Shown here piece after piece: positions 33,291 through 43,223 of a stretch of 64,000 nt of DNA. The notes under the pieces are model-generated. The model saw only the letters and a program-made list of their open reading frames with translations. It did no database searches and was not told where the DNA came from. Each line of letters begins with the position of its first letter. The first letter of the stretch is position 1. Origin of the DNA: an uncultured Actinomycetes bacterium (GTDB taxonomy: Bacteria > Actinomycetota > Acidimicrobiia > Acidimicrobiales > RAAP-2); the NCBI GenBank assembly GCA_903924205.1, contig CAIYAP010000002.1:62001-126000 (forward strand). The letters run 5' to 3'. The translations under genes and the position numbers were made by a program.

Positions 33291-35248
33291 TCGTCGTCCG
33301 ATGAGTGAGCATTCATGAGGTCGCCAATCATGTTGACAACGTTGGGATCAGTCAAAGTCGTCACGTCACCCAGCGCCCGGTGCTCGGCCACATCGCGCAA
33401 GAGGCGGCGCATGATTTTTCCGGAGCGAGTCTTCGGCAGGTCCGGTGTGAAGACGATTTGGCGAGGTTTAGCAATGGGCGAAATCGTGGCGGCGATGTGG
33501 GCGCGCAACTCGCCAATCAGCTCTTCGTGTGGTCGGTCCGCAAACTCTTGCTTGAGCGTGACGAAGGCGACGATTGCCTGGCCCGTGGTGTCGTCACTCG
33601 CCCCCACCACCGCCGCCTCGGCGACACAGTGGTGACCCACGAGCGCGTGTTCTACTTCCGTGGTCGAGATACGGTGGCCGGAGATGTTCATGACGTCATC
33701 GACTCGACCCAGCAACCAGATGTCGCCATCGTCGTCTCGCTTGGCGCCATCGCCGGCGAAGTAGGCGTTGTCGAAACGCGACCAGTACGTCTCGATGAAA
33801 CGTTCCGGATCGCCCCAGATGCCGCGGGTCATCGCGGGCCAGGGCTGAGTGATGACCAGGAACCCTCCCTCACCATTACCGACACTCTTGCCGTCATGAT
33901 CGACGACGTCAATGGAAATGCCGGGCAGGGCGCGCATGGCAGCCCCCGGTTTGGCGGCGGCAATGCCCGGTAGCGGCGTCATCATCATGCCGCCCGTTTC
34001 GGTCTGCCACCACGTATCAATCACCGGACAACGCGAGCCCCCAATGGTCTCGTAAAACCAAATCCACGCCTCGGGGTTAATGGGTTCTCCGACCGACCCC
34101 AAGAGTCGCAGTGAGCGCAGATCGTGCGCCTGGGGGTACTCGTTACCCCACTTCATGAAGGTGCGAATGGCCGTGGGCGCGGTGTAGAGAATGGTGACTT
34201 TGTACTCCTCGATGATTCGCCACCAACGATCGCGCCCTCCCGCGTCGGGCGTGCCTTCGTACATCACCTGCGTGGCGCCATTAGCGAGCGGGCCGTAGAC
34301 GATGTAGCTGTGGCCCGTTACCCACCCAATATCCGCGCTGGTCCAGCAGACGTCAGTCTCGGGCTTCAAGTCGTGCGCGTACCAGTGCGTCGTCGCGACC
34401 TGGGTGAGATAGCCACCGGTGCTGTGCATAATGCCTTTGGGACGAGCCGTCGTCCCCGAGGTGTACATGATGTAGAGAGGCTGCTCGGCGGGGAAACTCT
34501 CCGGCACATGCTCCGTCGATTGCCGGCCAACGAGTTCGTGCCACCAATAGTCGCGACCGGCCACGACGTCGACGTCTTGCCCCGTGCGACGCACCACTAA
34601 CACACCCGTGACTCCGGGGCAGTCGGCGAGTGCCTCATCGACGGTGGGCTTGAGAGCGGCCGGCGCGCCGCGGCGAAAGCCACCGTCGGCAGTGATTACC
34701 ACGCGGCAGTCCGCGTCACGAATACGGTCGGACAGTGCGTCGGCGGCGAAGCCTCCGAACACCACCGAGTGCGCCGCACCCAGTCGGGCACAGGCCAACA
34801 TGGCGACGACCGCTTCAGGGATCATGGGCATATAGATAGCGACGCGGTCACCGGCCCGAATTCCCATCTCCGTGAGCGCGTGAGCGGCCTGCGACACCAT
34901 GGCGAGCAAATCGCGATAGGTGATAGTGCGCGTGTCACCCTCGCGCTCTCCGACCCAGTGAAAGGCGACTCGATCACCTAGACCATTCGCGACGTGCCTA
35001 TCGACGCAGTTCACGCTGGCATTCAGTCGGCCATCGGCGAACCAGGTGGCGAAGGGACGGTTCCACGAGAGCGTCTCGGTGGGTGCGACATCCCAGGTCA
35101 GTCGATCGGCCTGCTCTCGCCACCACGCGACGGGATCGGCGCTGGCCTCGTCGTAAATCGATGGCTGGGCGTTAGCGGCGGCCGCAAAGGCGGCCGGCGG
35201 GGCGAAGCGACGAGTTTCGTGAAGCAGAGCTTCGAGATCTGATGACAT
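33287..35248 (-). CDS. acs: Acetyl-CoA synthetase (acetate--CoA ligase)
   Basis: AMP-forming ligase of 653 residues turning acetate, ATP and CoA into acetyl-CoA. The P-loop-like YTSGTTARPKG, the acetate-pocket WWQTETGG, the hinge DVMNISGHRISTTEVE and the catalytic Lys (K611 in KTRSGKIMRR), the known acetylation site of Acs, are all present. Length is typical. Heads a run with a GNAT and an AhpD-like protein. Confidence 0.95.
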   Translation of the reverse strand: MSSDLEALLHETRRFAPPAAFAAAANAQPSIYDEASADPVAWWREQADRLTWDVAPTETLSWNRPFATWFADGRLNASVNCVDRHVANGLGDRVAFHWVGEREGDTRTITYRDLLAMVSQAAHALTEMGIRAGDRVAIYMPMIPEAVVAMLACARLGAAHSVVFGGFAADALSDRIRDADCRVVITADGGFRRGAPAALKPTVDEALADCPGVTGVLVVRRTGQDVDVVAGRDYWWHELVGRQSTEHVPESFPAEQPLYIMYTSGTTARPKGIMHSTGGYLTQVATTHWYAHDLKPETDVCWTSADIGWVTGHSYIVYGPLANGATQVMYEGTPDAGGRDRWWRIIEEYKVTILYTAPTAIRTFMKWGNEYPQAHDLRSLRLLGSVGEPINPEAWIWFYETIGGSRCPVIDTWWQTETGGMMMTPLPGIAAAKPGAAMRALPGISIDVVDHDGKSVGNGEGGFLVITQPWPAMTRGIWGDPERFIETYWSRFDNAYFAGDGAKRDDDGDIWLLGRVDDVMNISGHRISTTEVEHALVGHHCVAEAAVVGASDDTTGQAIVAFVTLKQEFADRPHEELIGELRAHIAATISPIAKPRQIVFTPDLPKTRSGKIMRRLLRDVAEHRALGDVTTLTDPNVVNMIGDLMNAHSSDDE

Positions 35249-35275
35249 CGGTCCTCCTTGACCACTGCCCCAAAT

Positions 35276-36925
35276 CTAGAACGGGCTGGCAGGCTTATTC
35301 GGCTGATACGTGAGTGGGGTGGCGTAGGTGTTGAGGGAGTAGTTGGAGAACCACGACGTACGCCAGCCATAGGCCTGGAGGGTGCCCAGGGTGTAGTTGC
35401 TCATCGGAATGCCATTGACGAACTTTCCCTTGACGGCGTAGGGGTTCCACACGCCGAGGTCGTACCCGATGTACCAGACCCGCGGATGATGTTGGCGAAG
35501 CGTCTTCAGCTGCGTGTCATAGCCCGTCCAGTTAATCGGGAAGATCACTCGCGGATCGTCTGACACCACGCGGAAACCTTGCGGCCACTGTTTCGCGTCG
35601 CCCACCACCACGTGCCAGGGCGTCAGCCCTTCATTCGCCCAGGTGTAGGTCACAAACGCGGGCACCACGATGACGTCCCCGGGCTTCCACTGTTTCAGGA
35701 CCATGGCGTAGAGATTGCGCACATCGATCTTCGGATAGAGCGCCGGACTACGCCAAAACACATCCACGCCCGCCACGACGGCGACGATGGCCACGACGGC
35801 CGAGACCCGTCGCCACGACCACCCACGTCGCATCACCGCTCGTCGCAGGACATCTTGCGCGACGAGCACCAGAATGACCGCGATCGCGGGATAAAAGACA
35901 ATGTCCGTGCGGCCATCACCGAAGGGAAAGGCGTCCACGACCGAGGCCAGAAAACTCACGGGGACCACCCACGCCACCGGTGAGATGGCATCGCGTCGTT
36001 CGACGTCGAGGCAACGAACACGCCAGATGACCAGAGCGGTCACGATGAGCGTGACGATGGCCACTCCCCACACGGCGGGGTAATTCACGCCCGCCGCAAA
36101 TCGCGAACTGAAGCCGTAGTTGACGAAGGCGTGGGTGAAGCCCGCGAATATCTGAATGACATTGTGCAGAAAACGATGGGCGGAGTCGTAACCGAACATG
36201 TACCCACGATTGACCCAGTTGTCACCCAATGACGGGGGGCGATTGATGACGTACGGCACCATGACGGCCGCACTGAGGACTGCGGTCATGGCTCCGCCGG
36301 CCAGCACGCGCATGCGAGCGGTGGCGTCACGACGAACTCGCCACGCAATGACCAGCCACAAGGTCGCCACCGTGGACAACAACGCGAAACTGACCGCGAC
36401 ACTCGCCACGCTCGCCAGCGCCAACGCGACGACGGCACGCCGGCTCAGATCTCGACGTGTCCGATCGGCCATGAAGTAGAGGCCGATGGCAATCAGCATT
36501 TCGGCGGTGTACGGCTTCACGCGGGTGCTGTAGGCAGTGATCATGGGACTCACCGCAAGGAGGCTGGTGCCAATGGCGGCCGACCACCGTGACGCACCGA
36601 AACGACGAAGGAGTGGATAGACGAGAAGACTGGCCGCGGCGCCGCACAGATAAGGAGGGATTTGGCTCCACATCGTGGAGTGGGGGTTCAGCAAGATCCA
36701 CCACCGCTCCACCATCGTCCATACCGGGGTCGATACCGACATCTGTAGTGCGGTCCCGACATTCACGTGTGACGGTAACGCCGCCCACGCGTCGTCGAAA
36801 AACAAACTGTGCGACGTAAAACCATTGGCTCGTCGAATGAGGGCCGCCACCAACGTGGCGGCGATAAGCACATACGGGCCGACGCGATGACAACGGGCGG
36901 TCACTGAGCTTCGCACGCCACCCAA
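35276..36925 (-). CDS. GT39-like polytopic glycosyltransferase
   Basis: 549 residues with about ten transmembrane helices. The first extracytoplasmic loop carries FFDDAW, the acidic pair used by ArnT/PMT-type GT-C transferases that take sugars from polyprenyl phosphate. Later helices and a C-terminal soluble domain follow. Starts at TTG 36925 two bases after the amidase stop; GTGs at 36916 and 36904 are alternatives. Substrate unknown; protein O-glycosylation or lipid-linked glycan transfer are both possible. Confidence 0.75.
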   Translation of the reverse strand: MGGVRSSVTARCHRVGPYVLIAATLVAALIRRANGFTSHSLFFDDAWAALPSHVNVGTALQMSVSTPVWTMVERWWILLNPHSTMWSQIPPYLCGAAASLLVYPLLRRFGASRWSAAIGTSLLAVSPMITAYSTRVKPYTAEMLIAIGLYFMADRTRRDLSRRAVVALALASVASVAVSFALLSTVATLWLVIAWRVRRDATARMRVLAGGAMTAVLSAAVMVPYVINRPPSLGDNWVNRGYMFGYDSAHRFLHNVIQIFAGFTHAFVNYGFSSRFAAGVNYPAVWGVAIVTLIVTALVIWRVRCLDVERRDAISPVAWVVPVSFLASVVDAFPFGDGRTDIVFYPAIAVILVLVAQDVLRRAVMRRGWSWRRVSAVVAIVAVVAGVDVFWRSPALYPKIDVRNLYAMVLKQWKPGDVIVVPAFVTYTWANEGLTPWHVVVGDAKQWPQGFRVVSDDPRVIFPINWTGYDTQLKTLRQHHPRVWYIGYDLGVWNPYAVKGKFVNGIPMSNYTLGTLQAYGWRTSWFSNYSLNTYATPLTYQPNKPASPF

Positions 36926-36926
36926 T

Positions 36927-38324
36927 CTACCGAGGGTCGATTGGCGTAATGATGCCCCACGCGTCTTGGATGGCTTCGGCCGCGTTCAGCGCGAGGTCTT
37001 CGCGCAGTCGACGAGTGATGACTTGAATACCGGTAGGAAGTCCATTGATGACGCCCGTCGGCACGCAGGCGGCGGGGAGGCCGAAGAGGTTCGCCGGCAA
37101 GACGAAGCGGAAGGTCTCGATGACCTTGAGCGCCGATTCGGGCGATTCAATGTCAAAACCGTGGGTGAATGGTCGATGCGTCCACACGGGACCCACGATG
37201 TACGGGTACTGCAGCATGAAGGCATTCCAGGTCGTGAACGCTTGCTCAAAGGCGGCGAAGGCCAGCTGAACGCTTTCGTGCGTGGGGGCCGGAAACAGAC
37301 CGCCCGTGAGATCCAGGAAGCGCCGTCCGCCCTCACCCATCAGCGGCTGACTTTGTTCGGCAAAAATCATGCCACCCGCGGTAATGAGCTCACTCCACGT
37401 CAACATGGTTTCGAAGAACGCGGGTATCTCCACTTCTTCCACCTCGTAACCCGCATCGGAAAGTGCTGATCCGGCGCGACGCACTCCCTCGGCCACCTCG
37501 GGGTCAGTCGTTCCGTAGGCGGGCTCCGCCACGAGAGCCACGCGACGAGCGACCGCCGGTCCATCAAGAGGCAGATCTACCGCGAGGGGATCACGCGGAT
37601 GTGAGCCCATGGCGACCTGCAGGCCCGCTCGAACGTCGCGAATGTCACGGGCCATCACGCCCTGCTGCAACAAAAGTTGCTGGTGCATGAGTCGCGGAAG
37701 AAGTGATGTCTCGTTCCCCTCGGGAATGCGGCCCACACCCGGCTTAATCGACGCGATGCCATTGCAGTAGGCCGGATTGCGGACTGAACCGCCAATGTCG
37801 TTCCCGAGTCCGAGGGGGCTTTGACCACTGGCGATGGCCGCGCCCTCGCCACCAGACGACCCCCCAGCCGTCACCGAGGAGTCCCAGGGATTCTTGGTCA
37901 AACCGTGCAGCGAGGAATCAGTGTGAATGCGCAGCCCAAAGTCGGGCATATTGGTGCGTCCCAGCACCACGCCGCCGCCGGCGCGCATCTTTTCGACCGC
38001 GGGAGCGTCACTCATCGCGATGCGCTCGGCAAAGGCCACCACACCTTCAGTGGTGGCATAACCCCTCACGTCGATGTTCACCTTCACCGTGAAAGGAACG
38101 CCGTGAAGTGCACTGCGAGGTCCCGAACTCTTGAGGTCACGGTCAGCCCGGGCGGCTTCCGCCACCACCTCGTCGGGGCGAAGCTCCACGATGGCATTCA
38201 GCGAGCCGTTCACCTGCTCAATACGCTCCAAGTGACTTTCTGCCACCTCAACGGCACTGGTCTCGCCTGTCGCAATGGCACGGCCAAGTTCTACGGCGCT
38301 CAGGCGCCACCATTCAGTCGACAT
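36927..38324 (-). CDS. Amidase-signature family amidase
   Basis: 465 residues. The Ser-cisSer-Lys triad is complete: K81 (FTVKVNIDVRG), cis-Ser S156 in TAGGSSGGEGAA, and nucleophile S180 in NDIGGSVRNPA. Members hydrolyse amides or act as GatA; the absence of gatB/gatC nearby and the divergent C-terminus favour a general amidase. AAAGGGGG precedes the ATG. Possibly co-transcribed with the GT39-like gene, two bases downstream. Confidence 0.9.
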   Translation of the reverse strand: MSTEWWRLSAVELGRAIATGETSAVEVAESHLERIEQVNGSLNAIVELRPDEVVAEAARADRDLKSSGPRSALHGVPFTVKVNIDVRGYATTEGVVAFAERIAMSDAPAVEKMRAGGGVVLGRTNMPDFGLRIHTDSSLHGLTKNPWDSSVTAGGSSGGEGAAIASGQSPLGLGNDIGGSVRNPAYCNGIASIKPGVGRIPEGNETSLLPRLMHQQLLLQQGVMARDIRDVRAGLQVAMGSHPRDPLAVDLPLDGPAVARRVALVAEPAYGTTDPEVAEGVRRAGSALSDAGYEVEEVEIPAFFETMLTWSELITAGGMIFAEQSQPLMGEGGRRFLDLTGGLFPAPTHESVQLAFAAFEQAFTTWNAFMLQYPYIVGPVWTHRPFTHGFDIESPESALKVIETFRFVLPANLFGLPAACVPTGVINGLPTGIQVITRRLREDLALNAAEAIQDAWGIITPIDPR

Positions 38325-38375
38325 GGTCCCCCTTTGGACGAGATGAGGCTACCGCCTGCACCCCGCCCGGCAGGA

Positions 38376-39221
38376 TCAACCGAAGCGTCCGCGGATGTAG
38401 TCGAGGGTACGAGAGTCGTCCGGGTCGTTGAAAATCTTGGAGGTCGGGCCGACTTCGATCTGAACGCCCGCACGGTCATCTGCCATGAGCAAGAAAGCCG
38501 TCTGGTCAGAGACGCGAGCGGCTTGCTGCATGTTGTGCGTCACGATCACAATCGTGACGTGGTTCTTGATCTGCCCGATCAACTCCTCAATCGACGCTGT
38601 CGAAATAGGGTCGAGGGCCGACGTGGGCTCATCCATGAGCAAAACTTCCGGCTCAACGGCCAAGGCGCGCGCGATACACAGACGCTGCTGCTGACCACCG
38701 GACAAGGTGGAGCCGTGTGCCTTGAGGCGGTCTTTGACTTCATCCCAGATGGCGGCGGCGGTCAAAGCTTGCTCGCAGGCGTCGTCCAAAATGGACTTCT
38801 TCTTCACGCCGTTGAAGCGCAGGCCCGAGACGACGTTGTCGTACAGCGACATCGTCGGGAAGGGGTTCGGACGCTGGAACACCATGCCAATACGGCTGCG
38901 CAGCACGGTGGTCGGAATGGTGCCGCCGTATACGTCAATGTCGCCGAGTTTGACGTCACCGGTGACGACCGCTCCCTTGGTGAGGTCGTGAAGGCGGTTG
39001 AGGGCGCGCAGCAAAGTGGTCTTGCCCGAGCCTGATGGTCCAATCAGTGCAGTGACGGCATTTTGGGGGACATCGAAGTTCACATCGCGCACCGCAGTGC
39101 GCCCGTTGAACGCGACCGACACGTTACGTAACGACATGGCCACAGGGGCGTTCGCGAACGACGCGCTCTCGGCAACCTGCGCCATGGAAATGTCATTCAC
39201 CGTTGACTCTTGGTTGCTCAT
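38376..39221 (-). CDS. pstB: Phosphate ABC transporter ATP-binding protein
   Basis: 281 residues. Walker A GPSGSGKT at 61-68, signature [16 protein letters not shown], Walker [13 protein letters not shown], with the PstB-specific [15 protein letters not shown] 25-residue N-terminal extension precedes the usual start of the fold. Drives high-affinity phosphate import with PstSCA. Overlaps the pstA stop (ATGA). No phoU follows. Confidence 0.95.
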   Translation of the reverse strand: MSNQESTVNDISMAQVAESASFANAPVAMSLRNVSVAFNGRTAVRDVNFDVPQNAVTALIGPSGSGKTTLLRALNRLHDLTKGAVVTGDVKLGDIDVYGGTIPTTVLRSRIGMVFQRPNPFPTMSLYDNVVSGLRFNGVKKKSILDDACEQALTAAAIWDEVKDRLKAHGSTLSGGQQQRLCIARALAVEPEVLLMDEPTSALDPISTASIEELIGQIKNHVTIVIVTHNMQQAARVSDQTAFLLMADDRAGVQIEVGPTSKIFNDPDDSRTLDYIRGRFG

Positions 39222-40138
39222 CGGCGCTCCTTTTGCTTGCTATTTGCCCAGATGCGAGCGGTCAGACTGAGTACGAACACGACGATCACAATGAACAGGG
39301 CGATGCCCCAGGCTTGGGCACGCTGAGCAGGGTAACTCGAACTAGCATCCTGATAAATCATCAAAGGTAATGCCTGGCCGAAGTCTCCGGCCTTCCAGGT
39401 AAAGGCCTGCGAACCACCAATAACGAGCAGAACGGGCGCTGTTTCACCGATGGCGCGAGAAATGGCCAAAATGGCGCCGCTCACGATGCCCGTGATGGCG
39501 GCCGGGAGGACAATCCGAAGAGACGTGGTGGACTTTTTTGCGCCCAGGGCCAAGCCGGCCTCCCGCAGCGTGGCCGGGACATTGCGAACCGCAATTTCTG
39601 TCGACGCGGCCAGAACGGGCAGCATCATCGTTCCGATGGCAAATGCGCCCGCCAAAATGCAAAAGCCGAATCCAAATTGAACCACGACGAGGCCGAAAGC
39701 AAACAAGCCCATCAAGATCGACGGTGCCCCCACCATGGTGGCAACGACCAGACGGAGAACTATCGCAAAACGCGAATCCGATTCAGCGTTGTAGACACCG
39801 ATGCCAATACCAATAGGCAACGCGCCAAGGAGCGCATATCCCAAAATCACGCCCGAACCAACAATGGCATTTGACACCCCACCGACGGCATCAGGCGAGA
39901 AGAGGGTCGGCTGGGCGGGAAGTTGCGAGTAGAACGCCCAACTGGACACAGACGCCCACCCATGAATGAAGAGATTGATGATCACGTCGCCGAGGGGTAG
40001 TGCGGCCAGAGCAATAGCGACCCAGCACAGAGCAATCATGAGTCGAGATACGAATTGGCGACGTTTAACAGTCGCCGAGGCGCGCTCTCGGAGGTGTTCA
40101 CGGATGTGGTGCGAGTTATCAAGAGGAAGAGTCGTCAT
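39218..40138 (-). CDS. pstA: Phosphate ABC transporter permease PstA
   Basis: 306 residues, about six transmembrane helices. The EAA-type cytoplasmic loop is [27 protein letters not shown], then [13 protein letters not shown] and the C-terminal MIYQDAS typical of PstA. Forms the membrane channel with PstC. Starts 12 bases after pstC. Confidence 0.94.
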   Translation of the reverse strand: MTTLPLDNSHHIREHLRERASATVKRRQFVSRLMIALCWVAIALAALPLGDVIINLFIHGWASVSSWAFYSQLPAQPTLFSPDAVGGVSNAIVGSGVILGYALLGALPIGIGIGVYNAESDSRFAIVLRLVVATMVGAPSILMGLFAFGLVVVQFGFGFCILAGAFAIGTMMLPVLAASTEIAVRNVPATLREAGLALGAKKSTTSLRIVLPAAITGIVSGAILAISRAIGETAPVLLVIGGSQAFTWKAGDFGQALPLMIYQDASSSYPAQRAQAWGIALFIVIVVFVLSLTARIWANSKQKERR

Positions 40139-40150
40139 GCGAATGAACTC

Positions 40151-41143
40151 CTAAAGGGTCGCCGCTCGGCGCTGGCGAGCCACGAGCCGATTCGAAATGA
40201 GGGACATCGACAGGCTGACCACCATCAGAATCACGCCTAAGGCGAAGAGTGCGGGAACCTGGCTAGAGCCTTGCGCCTCACCCCACTGAGTGGCGATCCA
40301 CCCCGCCAATGTGGCACCCGGCTTCAGTAGCTGATAGTTGGTAGAGAGAGCGGATCCCAGAACCATCGACATCGCTACCGTCTCGCCGATGGCGCGGCCC
40401 AACGCTAAGGTGCCCGCACCAAAAAGTCCGATACGAGCGGTGGGGATAACTGTCTTCCAGAGGGTTTGCCATTGGGTGGCGCCCAGCGAGAGGCTGGCTT
40501 CGATGAGCTCCTTGGAGACTGAATTAATAACTTCACGACCAATAGCGACGTACGAGGGCAGAATCATGGCGCCGAGGACCAGGCCCGCGAGGAGATAGCA
40601 CTGCCCTCCCGCCGTTGTACCAAACAGCCACGCGAATCCGGGAATCCCCGCGAGCCACGGACCCACGGTGTACTGAAACCACGGAGTGAGAACGACCAGT
40701 CCCCAGATGCCGTACACCACGCTCGGGACAGCGGCGAGAAGTTCAATGAGTGTCGCCGCGACAGTCCGCAGGCGAGTAGGGAGAAGAAAGCTGATTGCCA
40801 ACGCAGTGCCCGTACCGACGATGACGGCAATCAAAATGGCTATGCCAGAGGTTATGAGGGTACCGATAATCATCGAGAGGCTGCCGAACTGCGAGGGAAC
40901 AGCAGGGTCAAAACTGGCGTTCCACATGGCGTTCGAGAAAAACCCGAAGCCTTGTTCACGAAATGCCGGGACCGCACGCCAGATAACGGTTCCGACAAAA
41001 TAAGCGGCGATCAGAGCAAAGAGGCTTGCTGCCGCCAACAACACGTATTCGTAGGGCCCACGAGACGATGTGGAGGGGCGCTGGCGCCCCTCCACATACG
41101 TCACGGGAGTTGGAGAAGAGACAGTCAAAAGATTTTCGGACAT
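40151..41143 (-). CDS. pstC: Phosphate ABC transporter permease PstC
   Basis: 330 residues, about six helices after a cytoplasmic N-terminus. Shows the PstC pattern AAVPSVVYGIWGL, the EAA loop SLGATQWQTLWKTVIPTA, and GRAIGETVAMSMVLG. It lies 27 bases after pstS in the same operon. Confidence 0.94.
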   Translation of the reverse strand: MSENLLTVSSPTPVTYVEGRQRPSTSSRGPYEYVLLAAASLFALIAAYFVGTVIWRAVPAFREQGFGFFSNAMWNASFDPAVPSQFGSLSMIIGTLITSGIAILIAVIVGTGTALAISFLLPTRLRTVAATLIELLAAVPSVVYGIWGLVVLTPWFQYTVGPWLAGIPGFAWLFGTTAGGQCYLLAGLVLGAMILPSYVAIGREVINSVSKELIEASLSLGATQWQTLWKTVIPTARIGLFGAGTLALGRAIGETVAMSMVLGSALSTNYQLLKPGATLAGWIATQWGEAQGSSQVPALFALGVILMVVSLSMSLISNRLVARQRRAATL

Positions 41144-41170
41144 ATCTCTCTTCCCACAGTTTCCGTTTAA

Positions 41171-42340
41171 CTACTTCTTCTGGCTGACGAGGACCTTGCC
41201 GGTGCTGTCCTTGACAGCGGCGAGGGCCTTGTGGTCAGCCGTCTGGATGGCCTTCGGCAGGGCAACGAAACCGTTAGCCGAAGCCGAGAGCTGTCCACCC
41301 TGGACGAAGTAGTCGAGGAACTTCACGGCCAACTCACCCTTAGCGGCGTCAGTCTGAACATTCTTGATGATTGCCCAGGTGTAGGTCGCGAAAGGCCAGA
41401 CGTTCTTGCCGGGCAGGTAGGTGATCGAGAAGTTCTCGGTCGTGATGGTCTTCAGCGCAGCAGTCGCAGCGTTGCCGATGTTGGTCAACGTCGGGGCAAT
41501 GTACGCGCCAGCGGCGTCCTGCAACTGAGCAGCCTGGATGTGGTTGCCCGGAACGAGGAGGTACGAGTACTCGAGGTAGCCAATCGCCCCTACGGTTCCG
41601 TTGATCTGCGTTGCCATCGCCGCGTTGTTTGACGCCGGAGCAACGGTGCCGGTCGTGCCGGCACCCCACAGCTTGCCAGAGCCTTCCATCACCGCGCTGG
41701 ATGCACCGGTCGGGGTCTTACCCTGGGTGGCACGAGCGAGGTAATCGGTGAAGGCGTAGGTGGTACCCGATGATGCCGAGCGGTACTCAACGGTGATCGT
41801 CGTGTTCGGGAGGCTCACGCCGGGGTTCGTCGCCTTGATGGCATTGTCGTCCCACTTGGTGATCTTGCCGTTGTAGATCAAGGCGATCGTCGACGCCGAG
41901 AGCTTCAAGTTGTTCGCGCCGGGGAGGTTGTACGCCACCACAGCGCCACCGAGGGCCAGAGGGATCTGGGTGTAGTCAGCCACGTTCACGCCGGAGGGCA
42001 AGGTGCCTGCCGCCAAGTTCATGGGCTGGTCCGAGAAACCAATCTGGTACGTACCACCGGTCACGCCCGAGCGGCCGTCACCCGAGCCAGCGGCCGAGTC
42101 GGTGCCGAAGGTGGCGTTAGGGTTCACGTAGGCACCCTTGTTGGCCTTGTTCGCCATGAAAGTGACGAAGGGGGCGCTGAACGACGAACCACCGAACGCG
42201 ATGCTCGCGGTCGGGGAAACGAGGTCGATGTCACCCTTCTTGCCGTCACCCTGGGCAGCACCGGCAACGCCGGCGATAATTGTCGAGGCAGACATTGCGG
42301 CGATGGCCACAATGCTGGCACCCTTGAAGGTCTTCTTCAT
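41171..42340 (-). CDS. pstS: Phosphate-binding protein PstS
   Basis: 389 residues. A signal peptide (KGASIVAIAAMSASTIIAGV) leads the phosphate-binding domain: IAFGGSSFSAPF, TYQIGFSDQPM, RSASSGTTYAFTDYL, GAIGYLEYSYL. No lipobox Cys is present, so anchoring differs from the typical lipoprotein PstS. AGGAGG at 42350-42355, nine bases before ATG, gives a strong translation start. First gene of pstSCAB, which is normally induced by phosphate starvation. Confidence 0.93.
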   Translation of the reverse strand: MKKTFKGASIVAIAAMSASTIIAGVAGAAQGDGKKGDIDLVSPTASIAFGGSSFSAPFVTFMANKANKGAYVNPNATFGTDSAAGSGDGRSGVTGGTYQIGFSDQPMNLAAGTLPSGVNVADYTQIPLALGGAVVAYNLPGANNLKLSASTIALIYNGKITKWDDNAIKATNPGVSLPNTTITVEYRSASSGTTYAFTDYLARATQGKTPTGASSAVMEGSGKLWGAGTTGTVAPASNNAAMATQINGTVGAIGYLEYSYLLVPGNHIQAAQLQDAAGAYIAPTLTNIGNAATAALKTITTENFSITYLPGKNVWPFATYTWAIIKNVQTDAAKGELAVKFLDYFVQGGQLSASANGFVALPKAIQTADHKALAAVKDSTGKVLVSQKK

Positions 42341-42450
42341 TAAAACTTTCCTCCTAAAGAAAGTATGCAGTTGATGGTTCGCTCAAGCTCTCAGCGGAGG
42401 GTCACCCCCGGCCGTCGGCCATTGCGTTCCGTGGAGAAACCTACGGGGGC

Positions 42451-42470
42451 ATGGTTAACCAAAGGTGACA
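42451..42470 (-). promoter_or_regulatory. Possible PhoP-type site upstream of pstS
   Basis: On the minus strand the stretch reads TGTCACCTTTGGTTAACCAT, two imperfect GTTAACC/GTCACC-like elements about 11 bases apart, roughly 110 bases ahead of pstS. Actinobacterial PhoP boxes are direct repeats of GTTCACC-type units. The match is loose and the call rests mainly on position. Confidence 0.3.
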
Positions 42471-42536
42471 GCGACCTCGCCGGAGTATGAAATCTCTGGA
42501 AACTGTCAGGGCAGCAATCGCGGGTAAGTTCCCCCC

Positions 42537-43223
42537 GTGTTCATTCTTCTTCCCTCTAGCGAAGGCAAATCGCCCGGCGGGGTGGGCAAATGGTTGCCCG
42601 GAGCAGGTTCTTTTGGTCGTCAACTACGTACGGCGCGCCGGACCGTTGCCCACGAACTGAACAATTCCTCAGCCTCTCAGTTGAAAATTCCGAAGACATT
42701 GGTAACGGCTGCGGAGGTTGCTAATGCTCGTCTCTTGACGGGTTCGCCCTGTCTTCCCGCATCGCGTCGCTACCGCGGGGTGGTCTTCAATGGTCTCGAC
42801 GCACTCAATCTCGAGGGAGAAGAGAAGTCGACCGCCGACGAACGAATTGTCGTGGTGTCAGGGCTCCTCGGGCTCGTCGGATTCACCGATCCCACGCCCG
42901 ATTACCGAGCTCCGGTCGACGCGACGACACCGGGATTAGGCAATCTCGCCTCATGGTGGCGACCCACCTTGACACGCGCGGTATATCAACTAGAGGGCGA
43001 GATCGTCGACATTCTCCCGCAATCGCATCGCCACGCCGTGGTGTTGCCGCCCGGTCGAGGCTGGACGGTGAATCTCGTGCACGGCAACGTCCGCGGGGGC
43101 CACGATGCCAAGTACGCCAAGGGTCGTTTCGCGCGCTGGTTGCTCACCCACGACATTCGGTCGTGGAAGAAGTGGAGTGACGATGGGTGGCGCGTCGAGG
43201 TCGCACCCCCCACGAGGACCTAG
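42537..43223 (+). CDS. YaaA/DUF328-family peroxide-stress-type protein
   Basis: 228 residues beginning at GTG 42537 with VFILLPSSEGKSPGG, the family N-terminus (LLPPSEGK), then RYRGVVFNGLDALNL, VVSGLLGLVGFTDPTPDYR and NLVHGNVRGG with a positively charged region. E. coli YaaA lowers intracellular free iron in peroxide stress and binds DNA. No neighbours in the same direction; it converges on the ABC exporter with a four-base overlap. Confidence 0.85.
   Translation: MFILLPSSEGKSPGGVGKWLPGAGSFGRQLRTARRTVAHELNNSSASQLKIPKTLVTAAEVANARLLTGSPCLPASRRYRGVVFNGLDALNLEGEEKSTADERIVVVSGLLGLVGFTDPTPDYRAPVDATTPGLGNLASWWRPTLTRAVYQLEGEIVDILPQSHRHAVVLPPGRGWTVNLVHGNVRGGHDAKYAKGRFARWLLTHDIRSWKKWSDDGWRVEVAPPTRT

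Noticed and set aside
36904-36925. Firm start for the GT39-like gene
   Set aside because: TTG 36925 and two GTGs nearby are all possible, with no deciding ribosome site.
37821-39035. A 404-codon open frame on the plus strand opposite amidase and pstB
   Set aside because: Composition is that of antisense shadow sequence, with no family motif or ribosome site, and both minus-strand genes are certain.
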